The notes: generated from the sequence alone by a model not told the origin. A stretch of 64,000 nucleotides of DNA from Pelagicoccus sp. SDUM812002 (GCF_031127835.1 NZ_JARXHX010000001.1:372001-436000), one strand, 5' to 3'; counted from the stretch's first letter, positions 37,144-45,555 are shown. Translations and numbers: made by a program.

Positions 37144-38227
37144 AAAACCGATGAGGTTGGTTGTCCACTCCACCAGCCGAAACAATGACGCCAATCGAGC
37201 TGGTAGACGCGGATCCCGAATTGATCAAACCAACCTTCTCCTCGAGCCTGGCTTGCTTTTCGTCAAATTCGCGGAAATACCCGTCAGTCTTGAAGACCCA
37301 GTCCCAAGCGGAGCGGGTGGAACGTTCGTTATTTCCTTCGACGGAATCCAAAACCGCCAACTGATCCAGAGCATCATCAATCTTATGCTCCAGTTCCTCC
37401 ACATTGCTGTCCGAATCCGAACGCGTGAGCTCAGGCTGGTCAGGATGAGCTAGATTTCGAATGACCTTGTCGTATCGAAGCCTGTTCTTTGCGTTCTCCA
37501 ACAACTCCCGAAACGCCTCGTCCAACCTCAAAACAGTATTGGGTTGGCATTCAGCAACGAGCATCGTCAGCTTCATGCCACTAGGCATATCCCAGTTGTC
37601 TCGACTTCTGCAGAACCTCTTAAGGAGTTGAATTAGACGCCGGAACTGTGTGCCCCTGCCTGCCTCCTGTTCGTTGAAAGTGGCAACACGACCATTGAAC
37701 CAGCTGTTGACTTGAGTGGGGTTCGATTCAATCTAACCATCCTCGCCAGCAAGCTCCCTAATAGTCCTACCGTCTTTGTCTTCAAATTTCCGGTAGATAG
37801 GAATATCGATGTGGTGCCGCTCCTCGTCTTCTTCTTTGTAGAAAACACGAACAGCATTCGTTACCAGCTTAGGCTGCTTTACGAATCGCTTGTCCTTAAG
37901 AGCCTTCAGGACAATTTTCCGGACTTGGTCGCTTGAAACCTCGGCCCCGTTCTCGTCAACGAGGTCATCCCGCCATAGAACAAGCCCATCATCGATGTCG
38001 TACTCCTCGTATTTGAATTTGGTTCTGATGATGGTATCAACCGCCATCGACCCCTGAGGCTTGAATGAACCTGATGAGATTCTCAGGTCTTCGATGTATC
38101 CGGGAAGCCTATTGATTAGGCGATCGCGATTCGCCTTCCTGTGATCGTATAGCTTCTGCTTGAGGTCGCTCCCGAGCCGAACTTTCTTGTCTCTGAAAGA
38201 TTCGATTTGCTTGGAATAATCAAACAT
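37127..38227 (-). pseudogene. CD-NTase (cGAS-like) of a CBASS operon, with in-frame amber codon
   Basis: Nucleotidyltransferase making a cyclic nucleotide signal on phage infection. Signature: GSFKPQGSMAVDTII (about 52), DIDDG (about 77) and the third carboxylate in HHIDIPIY (about 141). After GEDG (residue 164) a TAG occurs at 37733-37735. The same frame then reads on without a break through IESNPTQVNSWFNGRVATF to a stop at 37127, giving a normal total length of 366 codons. A single TGG-to-TAG change would account for it. Either the gene is inactivated, the codon is suppressed, or it is a sequence error. Confidence 0.82.
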
Positions 38228-39011
38228 TCGCCACCTCCTTCACGATAGGACTGGAGAGAGCCTGCGCGTAAGCCGACCAATCAACTGCTGGAACAGTCCC
38301 TACGACTCTGAGTCGGTCGAGGAGCCGGAAAATAAAAAAAGTCCACGCATTGCCTTCAGGACCAAAAGTTAGACTTCCATCGCCAAACGTGTCGAAGGTG
38401 GCACCAGCGGCAGCGAAACCGCAATCCAGTTGGCGTTCGCCAGCAAGCCCGGAGAATGTACTTTCAAAGGCTTTTCCTAACCCGTCCGACCATTCGACGT
38501 TTATTGCCAGAATACCCGCGATGATGTCAGGCAAAGGTCGAGCCGGCTTGGGTCCATCGATGGTCATGACCCCCATGCTCGTGCGTTTCAGCATACGAAC
38601 TGAAGCGGCCTTGTCTGCAGCGTATTCCAAATACTCCTTGTTGATCTTGGGTTTGCATTCAAAAACCGCGTAGACGCTTTCCGCCGGAACGTATCGGTGA
38701 TGATCCGAGTCCAGGAGCGTCGGAGTATATTGACGATCGAAAATCACAACGTCAATCGAGTCGCTTACCTTGCCGGTAGAATCGAGAACTGCTGCCTTAT
38801 CGACTGTGTAACGATCGGGAAGACAACGCCTGAGTGCCTCAATAAAATAGATCTCGTTGACTTCTCCACGATCCCCGCAATGCCGAATCCTCCTCGAAGA
38901 TGTCAGGCTTGTAAAAAGACACTCTTGCTCTGTGGCGAAAGCATCTTGAATAAACGAGATCCCCCTCGAGGGATCCCCATTTTCGTCTCTATCTAGGTTT
39001 TCCTTTATCAT
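38220..39011 (-). CDS. DUF6602-like PD-(D/E)XK protein, probable CBASS effector
   Basis: 263 residues. A predicted nuclease core reads SDSIDVVIFD (about residue 86) and VYAVFECKPKINKEY (about 113), giving the D-x(n)-ExK layout of PD-(D/E)XK enzymes. The flanking segment RHCGDRGEVNEIYFIEALRRCLP matches the DUF6602 family. It overlaps the CD-NTase gene by 8 bases and is first in the operon, the normal place for a CBASS effector. DNA cleavage after cyclic-nucleotide binding is inferred. Confidence 0.72.
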   Translation of the reverse strand: MIKENLDRDENGDPSRGISFIQDAFATEQECLFTSLTSSRRIRHCGDRGEVNEIYFIEALRRCLPDRYTVDKAAVLDSTGKVSDSIDVVIFDRQYTPTLLDSDHHRYVPAESVYAVFECKPKINKEYLEYAADKAASVRMLKRTSMGVMTIDGPKPARPLPDIIAGILAINVEWSDGLGKAFESTFSGLAGERQLDCGFAAAGATFDTFGDGSLTFGPEGNAWTFFIFRLLDRLRVVGTVPAVDWSAYAQALSSPIVKEVANV

Positions 39012-39106
39012 AAATTTATGTCTCCAAGAGCTATTGTTGGCCTGCGGAGAAAAATTGCCGAAAAAGATAGATTTTTCCTAAATTTAATAGAAAACCTTAG
39101 GTTGTA

Positions 39107-39715
39107 ATGCGAAACGACGACCGATTGGCAGCATCAGGAGAAGACATCGACACTCTCGTCGACAGGCTAACTGCCTACGCGACGAGGAGAATTCGGGAAC
39201 TCACTTGGCGGGGAATCCGCTCCAAAGACATTTTGTGTAAAGGATTGACCATCGAAGCCATCGTACAAACGGCATTCGAAAAGCTTTTGAGAGGAGCAAA
39301 ATGGAGAGAAGACTTGAGCGTTTCGACCATCTTGATGAGGCTTGTGAGCACGGAGATAGCAAACCTCGTGAGGTCTTGGGAAAACCAAAATTTCCGCGAT
39401 CCTCAACCCGACGAAAACGAGGATATCAACTTCTTCGACACGATCGAAGACGACGGGCTTACCCCTCTTCAGCTCACGATCCGCAGCGAAGATGAGGACA
39501 GGGCAATTGAGATACTCGAAGCCCTTGGAGAAGGTTCTATTGAACAAAGGATCGCTATGGCTATATTCAATGGGGCTCGTAAACGAGCCGAGATAGTTGA
39601 AGACGCAGAGATTACCACTGATGAGTACGACGCAGCCAGAAAACGAATGAGAAAAATACTCGAATCGGATTTAATCGCAAAATTCCGGCAAGAAAACGAG
39701 CCAGCCCAACAATAA
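39107..39715 (+). CDS. Sigma-70-like (ECF-type) factor
   Basis: 202 residues. Region-2-like helices: GLTIEAIVQTAFEKLLRGAKW then STILMRLVSTEIANLVRSWENQNF. A region-4-like C-terminus: SIEQRIAMAIFNGARKRAEIVEDAEITTDEYDAARKRMRKIL. Divergent from the CBASS operon across 95 bases. It is followed 17 bases later by the second gene of a three-gene operon ending in an ImmA/IrrE peptidase. A sigma factor controlled by a partner and a protease is the natural reading, unproven. Confidence 0.7.
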   Translation: MRNDDRLAASGEDIDTLVDRLTAYATRRIRELTWRGIRSKDILCKGLTIEAIVQTAFEKLLRGAKWREDLSVSTILMRLVSTEIANLVRSWENQNFRDPQPDENEDINFFDTIEDDGLTPLQLTIRSEDEDRAIEILEALGEGSIEQRIAMAIFNGARKRAEIVEDAEITTDEYDAARKRMRKILESDLIAKFRQENEPAQQ

Positions 39716-39732
39716 AGCATTTAGGAGAACCT

Positions 39733-40170
39733 ATGAGTACTGAAAAAAACAACGACTCAGGAACCCATTTCCTAGCCAAGCTCTCGTCGTACGCCTACGA
39801 AACGGACTCGCTGCCACCCCACGAAGAGGCCAAGAATCTGCTGGCAAAGGAGAAAATCGATACGTCGAGCTTGAAGTCTTGGGCCGCAGAACAACTGCGT
39901 GGCGCAAACGCTCGCATCAAACTTGAAGCGGCTGGACAACAGCGAATCGCGTTTCTGCAGAAGTTCGAAGCCGTCCAGGAGAAGCTGGCTTCGGCTTCCG
40001 ATGGCTTAAGGAAAAGAGTCATGGATAAGCTAAGTTCGCTCCAAAACGCCTCACCCGATACCGCTATGGTATATTGCAGGAAATTCGAAGAAGCGCCCGA
40101 AGAAGATCTTGCCGAACTCGAAGCTGAGCTTCTGACTTTGGATTTGCTTAATGAGGAGTCAGACAAGTAG
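39733..40170 (+). CDS. Small acidic helical protein of the sigma-ImmA operon
   Basis: 145 residues, almost entirely predicted helix, rich in Ala, Glu and Leu, ending EEAPEEDLAELEAELLTLDLLNEESDK. No family recognised. Strong ribosome-binding site (AGGAG before ATG 39733). It lies between the sigma-like factor and the protease and overlaps the latter by 20 bases, so it could be an anti-sigma factor or protease substrate. Confidence 0.6.
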   Translation: MSTEKNNDSGTHFLAKLSSYAYETDSLPPHEEAKNLLAKEKIDTSSLKSWAAEQLRGANARIKLEAAGQQRIAFLQKFEAVQEKLASASDGLRKRVMDKLSSLQNASPDTAMVYCRKFEEAPEEDLAELEAELLTLDLLNEESDK

Positions 40171-40924
40171 CCAAGCCAATTTGACTCGAGCTAGAGCCGC
40201 CGCCTTCAAGCTTTGGAAAGAACTGGGCGATCCGCATCCAAGGGAGGTTCCCCTGGAAAAGTTGGCAGCCTACAGGAATGCGTTCGTACGCTATGGCTCA
40301 ATGAAAGGAGCCGAGGGACGATTGATCCGAAAAAACGGAATAGGTGTAATAAACGCAGTTCCTTCGGAGCTCTACCCCGGTAAAACCAGGTTTACAGTAG
40401 CCCATGAACTTGGACACTGGGAGTTGCATGAAAACACCTCACAGTTTCTCTGCAACGAGGAGGACATGAGAGACTACGGGAGGTCTCCAATGGAGATTGA
40501 GGCCAACCATTTCGCTGCTGAACTTCTTATGCCTACTTTTTACTTCAGAAAGTCTTGTGGGAGAGAATTCCCCTCATTTGAACTGATAGGGAAACTAGCA
40601 GCCGAATTCGAATCCACACTTACGGCAACCGCCATTCGCTATGTAGACATTTCTCGCCACAAAATAGTTCTGGTTTGGACATACAATGGTGTGGTTCGAT
40701 GGTCCTATTCTCGTGCCGAATTCAAACTCCCGTTCGTTCTCACCAACAGGCCACCACCTCCATTTAGTTCAGCTACAGTTGATGAATCTGATGCGAGAGA
40801 GGAACTAGACCGATACGAAGATGCCAATTGGTTTCCGGAATTGAGCCGCGTACCAGAGGTGCTAGAATTAACTAAACGAATGAACAATTTAGATGCTGGC
40901 CTGACCGTCTTGTATTTCCCCTAA
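40151..40924 (+). CDS. ImmA/IrrE-family zinc peptidase without HTH
   Basis: 257 residues. Central COG2856 domain with VAHELGHWELH (about residue 82) and EIEANHFAAELLMP (about 116), the zinc ligands of ImmA/IrrE. There is no N-terminal XRE domain, unlike the two other ImmA proteins in this window. Third gene of the operon; the sigma-like factor presumably supplies the DNA-binding part. Confidence 0.85.
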   Translation: MRSQTSSQANLTRARAAAFKLWKELGDPHPREVPLEKLAAYRNAFVRYGSMKGAEGRLIRKNGIGVINAVPSELYPGKTRFTVAHELGHWELHENTSQFLCNEEDMRDYGRSPMEIEANHFAAELLMPTFYFRKSCGREFPSFELIGKLAAEFESTLTATAIRYVDISRHKIVLVWTYNGVVRWSYSRAEFKLPFVLTNRPPPPFSSATVDESDAREELDRYEDANWFPELSRVPEVLELTKRMNNLDAGLTVLYFP

Positions 40925-41103
40925 ACCCCAGGGAAATCATAAAAAGAAACGCCACACAGAAAAAGAGAGACGAGAAGCACTCGTCAAAACCTCAGCCCTG
41001 CAATTCGATGTTCCCGTTCCCTTATTTCTGTGTACTCGATTTGCTCCCAATTCACGAACAAGATTCGCCCCAGCGGTTGAGGAAATGACCAAGGGAATCG
41101 GCT

Positions 41104-41600
41104 AAGGGGCCAGCCCCTCACGCGTCGCAAGGGTGTCCCCAATCTGCGGTTCATGCTTCGCCTGTAGGTCGGGCGATCCCCCTCCCTTGCGTCTTGTGTC
41201 CCCGTTCTCGCCGAAGGGCAGGTTTTCAAGCGTGCGAGCAGAGCTTTGCTTTCCACTTGAAACTAGTACCCAAAAAACGATTACAAAGTGATAGAGACAG
41301 AGGATCCAAGAGCTAAAAAAGACCTAAGCTCGAAGTCGAGCAGCACACAGCAGCAAGCCGCCATCACTGAGAGCCGCCGTTGAAACGGGCTTCCCACACG
41401 CGAAGCGTATGAATGACCGAATCCAGTTTCGGTGGTTGGCCAAAGAACATTTCCGTCATGGATTTCAAGTCCGCATCCAGTTCCTTGATACGCTCTTCTT
41501 TCGGCAGCAATCTTAAGATCCCACGCACCGCAGTCTCGTAGCTCGCCCAAGCGCTCCGGTAAAAGGCTTTCTTATGTTCTACCACCGTTGCGAGCAAGGT
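41104..41600. repeat. AbiE-associated repeat, copy 3
   Basis: Similar to copies 1 and 2 over the non-coding part (41104-41363) and the toxin 3' end (41364-41590), then jumps to the abiEi 5' end at CGAGCAAGG (41591-41599). The 180 bases before it (40925-41103) hold nothing clear. Confidence 0.8.
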
Positions 41601-41748
41601 GGCGGATGGTTCCCGCCTTTTCTAGACGAGACAAAGCCATTGCCATGGCTCTATGTGAACCAAGATCAAGAAAACGAATCGGAGTAAAGACCCAACCCCT
41701 TCCTTTCCCATAAACACGCGCAACTACCTTATTTTGAACCGATTGCAT
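41364..41748 (-). pseudogene. Deleted abiE operon: abiEi 5' end joined to abiEii 3' end
   Basis: From ATG 41748 the sequence encodes an AbiEi-type winged helix (RGWVFTPIRFLDLGSHRAMAMALSRLEKAGTIRHLA). It then runs out of frame into the last 75 residues of AbiEii (ATVVEHKKAFYRSAWASYE to the stop at 41364); the AbiEi frame ends at 41572. Comparison with the intact operon places the junction at the shared 9-mer CGAGCAAGG, present at 35131-35139 and 36381-36389, so exactly 1250 bp are missing relative to that copy. Confidence 0.88.
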
Positions 41749-41766
41749 TTATTATGGTTAACCTAT

Positions 41767-41800
41767 TTTGTGGCAAAAAGTACCCTTTTTTTGCCACAAA
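41767..41800 (-). promoter_or_regulatory. Palindromic operator of the decayed abiE locus
   Basis: Perfect 13-bp arms TTTGTGGCAAAAA (41767-41779) and its complement (41788-41800) around an 8-bp spacer. Placement matches the intact operon's operator, but the half-site core is GTGGCAAAAA rather than ATGGGAAAAA. Confidence 0.65.
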
Positions 41801-41829
41801 GCAAGGGATTCTGTTGATGAGCGGCTGAT

Positions 41830-42034
41830 TGCGGAATGCAGCTGCGTTCAATTGCGGCATCCGCGCGAGAACCGGTACTGCCCCAGCTTGCGCAACATCG
41901 AAAAGGTGTCCTCGCAGCGGACGGGAAACTCATCGCACACGTCCGGCCGAGACCTTTCGGATCTCATCAAGAAGAACACCCTGACAAAAACCGGTGAACT
42001 CAAACACACCCGCTACCACCTGAACCACAAGTAA
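41830..42034 (+). pseudogene. C-terminal remnant with winged-helix-like end
   Basis: The open frame ending at 42034 reads LRNIEKVSSQRTGNSSHTSGRDLSDLIKKNTLTKTGELKHTRYHL, like the terminal winged helix of Fic or similar regulator proteins. No upstream domain or credible start is present, because the frame begins inside the abiE operator. The whole 41749-42148 gap otherwise holds only operators. Confidence 0.3.
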
Positions 42035-42070
42035 ACGGCTAGCTTTGTAAGCATAGCGTACACGTGCAAT

Positions 42071-42105
42071 AAACGGGGAACAGGCAAAGCTCAGGATTCC
42101 CTATT
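42071..42105. promoter_or_regulatory. Looser copy of the ICE inverted-repeat motif upstream of the AlpA-like gene
   Basis: AAACGGGGAA (42071-42080) and TTCCCTATT (about 42097-42105) resemble the arms of the repeats at 1971-2007 and 20913-20947, with weaker complementarity. It lies about 45 bases before the AlpA-like start. Confidence 0.3.
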
Positions 42106-42148
42106 CGCGATCACGGATTCCCGCTAATCTAATTGCGAGGATAACACC

Positions 42149-42502
42149 GTGAAAGAATCGACAAAGACTATAATCGAACTCGCCATCAGCAACGACGGTC
42201 AAGTCGATTGCCAAATCGCTAAACTCATCAAGAACGCTCTGAACGGGTCCCTACCAGAACAAGCAAATACGAGATCTTCGAATCCAGACGAGCCCCTCCT
42301 GTTACCGATGAACAAAGCGGCTAAAAAGCTTGGCGTCAGCCGAGTCACATTCTGGAGACTGGTAAACATGGGCACGATCAAACCAGTCGAAATCTTCGAA
42401 GGCGTATTCCGCTACAACTACAGCGACTTGGTAGGTCTTTCTCAGCAACGATCGAAGTATGCGCCGAAAGCAAGAGGGATACCCAGCAACTCTGCAGCAT
42501 AA
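42149..42502 (+). CDS. AlpA/excisionase-like HTH protein
   Basis: 117 residues. The C-terminal MerR-type helix-turn-helix (NKAAKKLGVSRVTFWRLVNMGTIKPVEIFEGVFRYNYSDL) is the fold of excisionases and AlpA regulators. GTG start with GAGGA 10 bases upstream. Next to, and converging on, the tyrosine recombinase gene, which suggests a role in excision directionality or ICE gene control. Confidence 0.78.
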   Translation: MKESTKTIIELAISNDGQVDCQIAKLIKNALNGSLPEQANTRSSNPDEPLLLPMNKAAKKLGVSRVTFWRLVNMGTIKPVEIFEGVFRYNYSDLVGLSQQRSKYAPKARGIPSNSAA

Positions 42503-42547
42503 GGACGCAAGACGTGCCCACCCCAAAAATACCAGCAAGCGATCTGC

Positions 42548-44002
42548 TCACGGCTGACGCAGCAACTTTGCAACTCGGTTGACGTCGCCGGGGGCATCAT
42601 CGCCTAGTGATTGTTTAAGGCTTTCGAGACCTTCAACTCCCAAAATCTGAAGCTCCTCTTCGCTCAACTTACTCGCAAGCTCGAGGAGCTTTCGAAGATT
42701 CGATTTCGTATCACGATTTCCGATATCTCCGGTACCTGCCTCGTTCATCAACAGCCCCGGCATCTTCGATTGAAGGTTCTGCTTAAAGTAATCCCGACCT
42801 GGCTGGAAGTAGTGCTTGAGCACAATGTCTACCGTTTTGTGTCCAGTAACCATTCGGACCAATTCCAAATCGACACCAGAGGTCAATGCGAGCGTGACCC
42901 AGCTCACCCGAAAGGAATGGAAGTCGCGAATCGAAGCAGCCCGTAAGCCACTATCCCTTTTGGCATGGACGTTCGCGATATGTTTAGCCTGGGCAGCCTT
43001 AGTCTCAGTTTTCTTACGATCGTAAAACCCAGCTTCCTTCAGAACCTTCCGGACACGCCAAGTAATGCCGTCCGCGTTTTTAAGATACATTTGAGCCTGC
43101 TCAGGAAAGAAGTATTCGCAACCATCCTCCACGATGTGTGTTTTCAACTCCTCATGAAGCAGAGGGAAAAGAGGAATCTGCGCCATCTTGCGGGTCTTAC
43201 CCGTTTTCACTTTCAGAAACTCCTGCCTAAAATCCACGGAACGAGGAGAGAGCAAGCAACAATCGCCCCTTCGCATTGCCGTACAAATGGCAGTGTAAAT
43301 AATCGGACGAATGAAAGCGTGACGCTCCAGCCTCGCAATCTCGACAATCTTCGAAAGCTCATCGATGGAGAATGGTTTTCTGAATACAGTTTCCTCATCC
43401 TTAGTAGGAATCCCTTCGAACGGATTCTCGAAAATCGCAGCTTCTTTCGCCAGCGCTCCAAACGCAGAACGAAGCGCGATCAAATTATTGTTATACGTTT
43501 TCGGAGAAATTCCCCTGTCCTCTTCGCCCAACATGAAACTCCGGGCCATTTGGCTTCTCACATCCGACATCTCCTTCACTTTCTTTTCCGAGAACTCCCG
43601 TTCTAGAAAGTCGATAAACCTATCGAACAAAGACCGCATTTGTTTAACATACAGTTCGGACTGAGCCCGCTTTCGAGGTACGTTCCGCCACGCATCAAAC
43701 ATACCAGCGACACCTTTTCGCAAACGCAGTGGTACCGACCCAACGCGCTCCCCTGTACGAGCCTCGTGTATGGTTTGAAGGATCTCCACACTCGCTTTCT
43801 TCTGCATCGCCTCGCTTTGCAGCTTACGAAGCTTCTCCTGCGCCTGCCCTCGAGATCTTTCGAACAGCGCGCTTCCCTTTTCACGAAGACTACTGGGACG
43901 CTTCCCCTTGATCGCAACGCCCAAGTTAACCGACTTCTTAACGCCATTTACCATTATCCGACCGTAGAACCATTTCGAGTCCCGTTTCATTGCCAGTGCC
44001 AT
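42548..44002 (-). CDS. Tyrosine recombinase (ICE integrase)
   Basis: 484 residues. Catalytic residues are visible: Arg in TAMRRGDCCLL (about 251), Lys in VKTGKTRK (about 274), HSFR (about 373-376), GHK (about 397) and the tyrosine in LKHYFQPG (about 408). The N-terminal core-binding region precedes them. It sits 290 bases from the tRNA-Met fragment, which marks it as the integrase of this element. Confidence 0.92.
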   Translation of the reverse strand: MALAMKRDSKWFYGRIMVNGVKKSVNLGVAIKGKRPSSLREKGSALFERSRGQAQEKLRKLQSEAMQKKASVEILQTIHEARTGERVGSVPLRLRKGVAGMFDAWRNVPRKRAQSELYVKQMRSLFDRFIDFLEREFSEKKVKEMSDVRSQMARSFMLGEEDRGISPKTYNNNLIALRSAFGALAKEAAIFENPFEGIPTKDEETVFRKPFSIDELSKIVEIARLERHAFIRPIIYTAICTAMRRGDCCLLSPRSVDFRQEFLKVKTGKTRKMAQIPLFPLLHEELKTHIVEDGCEYFFPEQAQMYLKNADGITWRVRKVLKEAGFYDRKKTETKAAQAKHIANVHAKRDSGLRAASIRDFHSFRVSWVTLALTSGVDLELVRMVTGHKTVDIVLKHYFQPGRDYFKQNLQSKMPGLLMNEAGTGDIGNRDTKSNLRKLLELASKLSEEELQILGVEGLESLKQSLGDDAPGDVNRVAKLLRQP

Positions 44003-44290
44003 GAATTCTCTTTTGTTGAAGTGAATTAGAAATGTCGCATTTCACGCGACAAACAGACTGGCGGTATTCCTTCACCACCCTCGGTTGATCCTATTCGCTT
44101 CTGGCACGGGGAAGTCTTAAAACAGTTCCTCGAACGCCAAAATTCAGGCTAATGCAGCAAGCTGAAACATAGGTTAACAACATTGCACGCTTAAGTGGCA
44201 CAAGACTACGTTTTGGCCCCAGTTAGTCAAGAAAACACGATCAAACGCGAGCAACTTTCTCAACACAAGCAACTTACAAACAACGACTTA

Positions 44291-44340
44291 TCAGGCTCAT
44301 AACCTGAAGGTCGTTGGTTCAAATCCAACCCCTGCACCCA
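44291..44340 (+). other. tRNA-Met(CAT) 3' half: ICE attachment site
   Basis: The sequence folds as an anticodon arm TCAGG-CTCATAA-CCTGA, a variable loop AGGTC, a T arm GTTGG-TTCAAAT-CCAAC and an acceptor 3' strand CCCTGCA plus CCCA. The D arm and acceptor 5' strand are absent upstream. This is what remains at the distal end after integration into a tRNA 3' end; the full gene should lie left of the window. Loop and T-arm composition resemble initiator tRNA. A 10-bp direct repeat, CAACGACTTA, flanks it (44281-44290 and 44390-44399). Confidence 0.8.
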
Positions 44341-44342
44341 TG

Positions 44343-44380
44343 AAGGCCCAATGCGTAAAGCGTTGGGCCTTCGCCTTTTA
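44343..44380 (+). terminator. Hairpin terminator after the tRNA fragment
   Basis: Stem AAGGCCCAA (44343-44351) / TTGGGCCTT (44363-44371), then CGCCTTTTATAT. It probably belonged to the original tRNA transcription unit. Confidence 0.6.
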
Positions 44381-44599
44381 TATGGCTATCAACGACTTAC
44401 GTAGCCTCTAGAGTTAGTTGGAGGCCAAACTCAAAAAGGCAGCAAAGTGCGACAAGATGACGCGATTTGCCATGAAAAACGGTTTTGTGGCAACCGGCTG
44501 GCAACCGCCTTGCAGCAAAATGAGGTAGGATGAGAGTAGTCTTCGCGGGTCTCCATCCCGACCAAAACAAAGCCAAACCAATCCGCCCCGGAAAGAAAC

Positions 44600-45187
44600 T
44601 CAGTTCTTCCACTTTGCGGTGATGAACTTGCCGCTACCCTTTTTCAGGCTCTTTCGCTCGATAAAGCGGGACTTGAAATTGAAATCCTCATCGATCTTCA
44701 CGATCACCAGCACGTTGAAGTTACCCTCTCGCTTTACACGAACCACATCCGACTGCTTCTCGGGCGATATCGTCTTCACCTCGACCCAGTCGTTGCCTAT
44801 GCGCCCATCGGAACCCTTCGTATACGGGTTGTGCCTCTTGAGGCCATAGTGAAGCTCAGCATGAAGCTCTCCTAATTCGCCCCAAATTGATAGATAGCGG
44901 CCTGTCAGACTTCTGTAGGCTTTCGCAGATTCAAGCAAGGTCTCGAAAACTTCCTCTAGCTCGTAGTCAGGCTCATACTCATCCTCAGTCGCATTTTCAT
45001 CCTCTTGAGAGAATCTCTCGATGTACTCCCAGCTTATCCATTCACCGTCGTCCCAAATCGCGTCTGAGGCACCCTCTATAATTTTCCCGGTGTAAGAGCA
45101 GCGTAACATGCTGAATATATCGGCTCTTCTCTGACCTAGTTGACTGCTCAGGCACTCAGTCTCCTTCTTGCTTCGCAATCGGAGCAT
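44600..45187 (-). CDS. DUF6998-like protein, possible restriction-like fold
   Basis: 195 residues; translation may begin at the internal ATG 45109 (MLRCSYTGKIIEG). The C-terminal half (GRIGNDWVEVKTISPEKQSDVVRVKREGNFNVLVIVKI) has a WVEVKTI strand, like the ExK core of PD-(D/E)XK folds. No function known. First gene to the right of the att site and on the same strand as the phage-type genes. Confidence 0.6.
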   Translation of the reverse strand: MLRLRSKKETECLSSQLGQRRADIFSMLRCSYTGKIIEGASDAIWDDGEWISWEYIERFSQEDENATEDEYEPDYELEEVFETLLESAKAYRSLTGRYLSIWGELGELHAELHYGLKRHNPYTKGSDGRIGNDWVEVKTISPEKQSDVVRVKREGNFNVLVIVKIDEDFNFKSRFIERKSLKKGSGKFITAKWKN

Positions 45188-45372
45188 GAGCTCGCTTCAG
45201 TCGCCAACTTAGGTTTCGCCCCTTCGGATCAATCCCGTCAGCAGACGACTTCGCGATTCCTTCGGATGCCCTCGCGCGATTTTCGGCGGCGCGATTTTTC
45301 GCGTTTTCCGGCGAGCGCGTTTTTTGGAGCTTCGCTTGCCCATCCCCCCAGCCCCCCTCCCCGCGAGGCGGC

Positions 45373-45555
45373 TCAGTCGTCGCGCTTTCGCTTGAGCTCT
45401 TGGCGGATCTTGATCGTGAGGTAAACGATCGTCAGCAGGCCAACGAGGATGCCCACTGAGGTGTGGATGTGCTTGAGGGCGACCGTCCAGGCGGTTCCGG
45501 CAGAGCCGATGAGGGCAACTCGGTCTTCTAGCAGGCTAATCAGGATGCGTTTCAC
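45373..45555 (-). CDS. Small membrane protein, holin-like
   Basis: 60 residues with one or two spans (SVGILVGLLTIVYLTIKI) and a Lys/Arg-rich C-terminus, features of small holins. It overlaps the upstream gene by 4 bases. Assigned by topology only. Confidence 0.5.
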   Translation of the reverse strand: MKRILISLLEDRVALIGSAGTAWTVALKHIHTSVGILVGLLTIVYLTIKIRQELKRKRDD

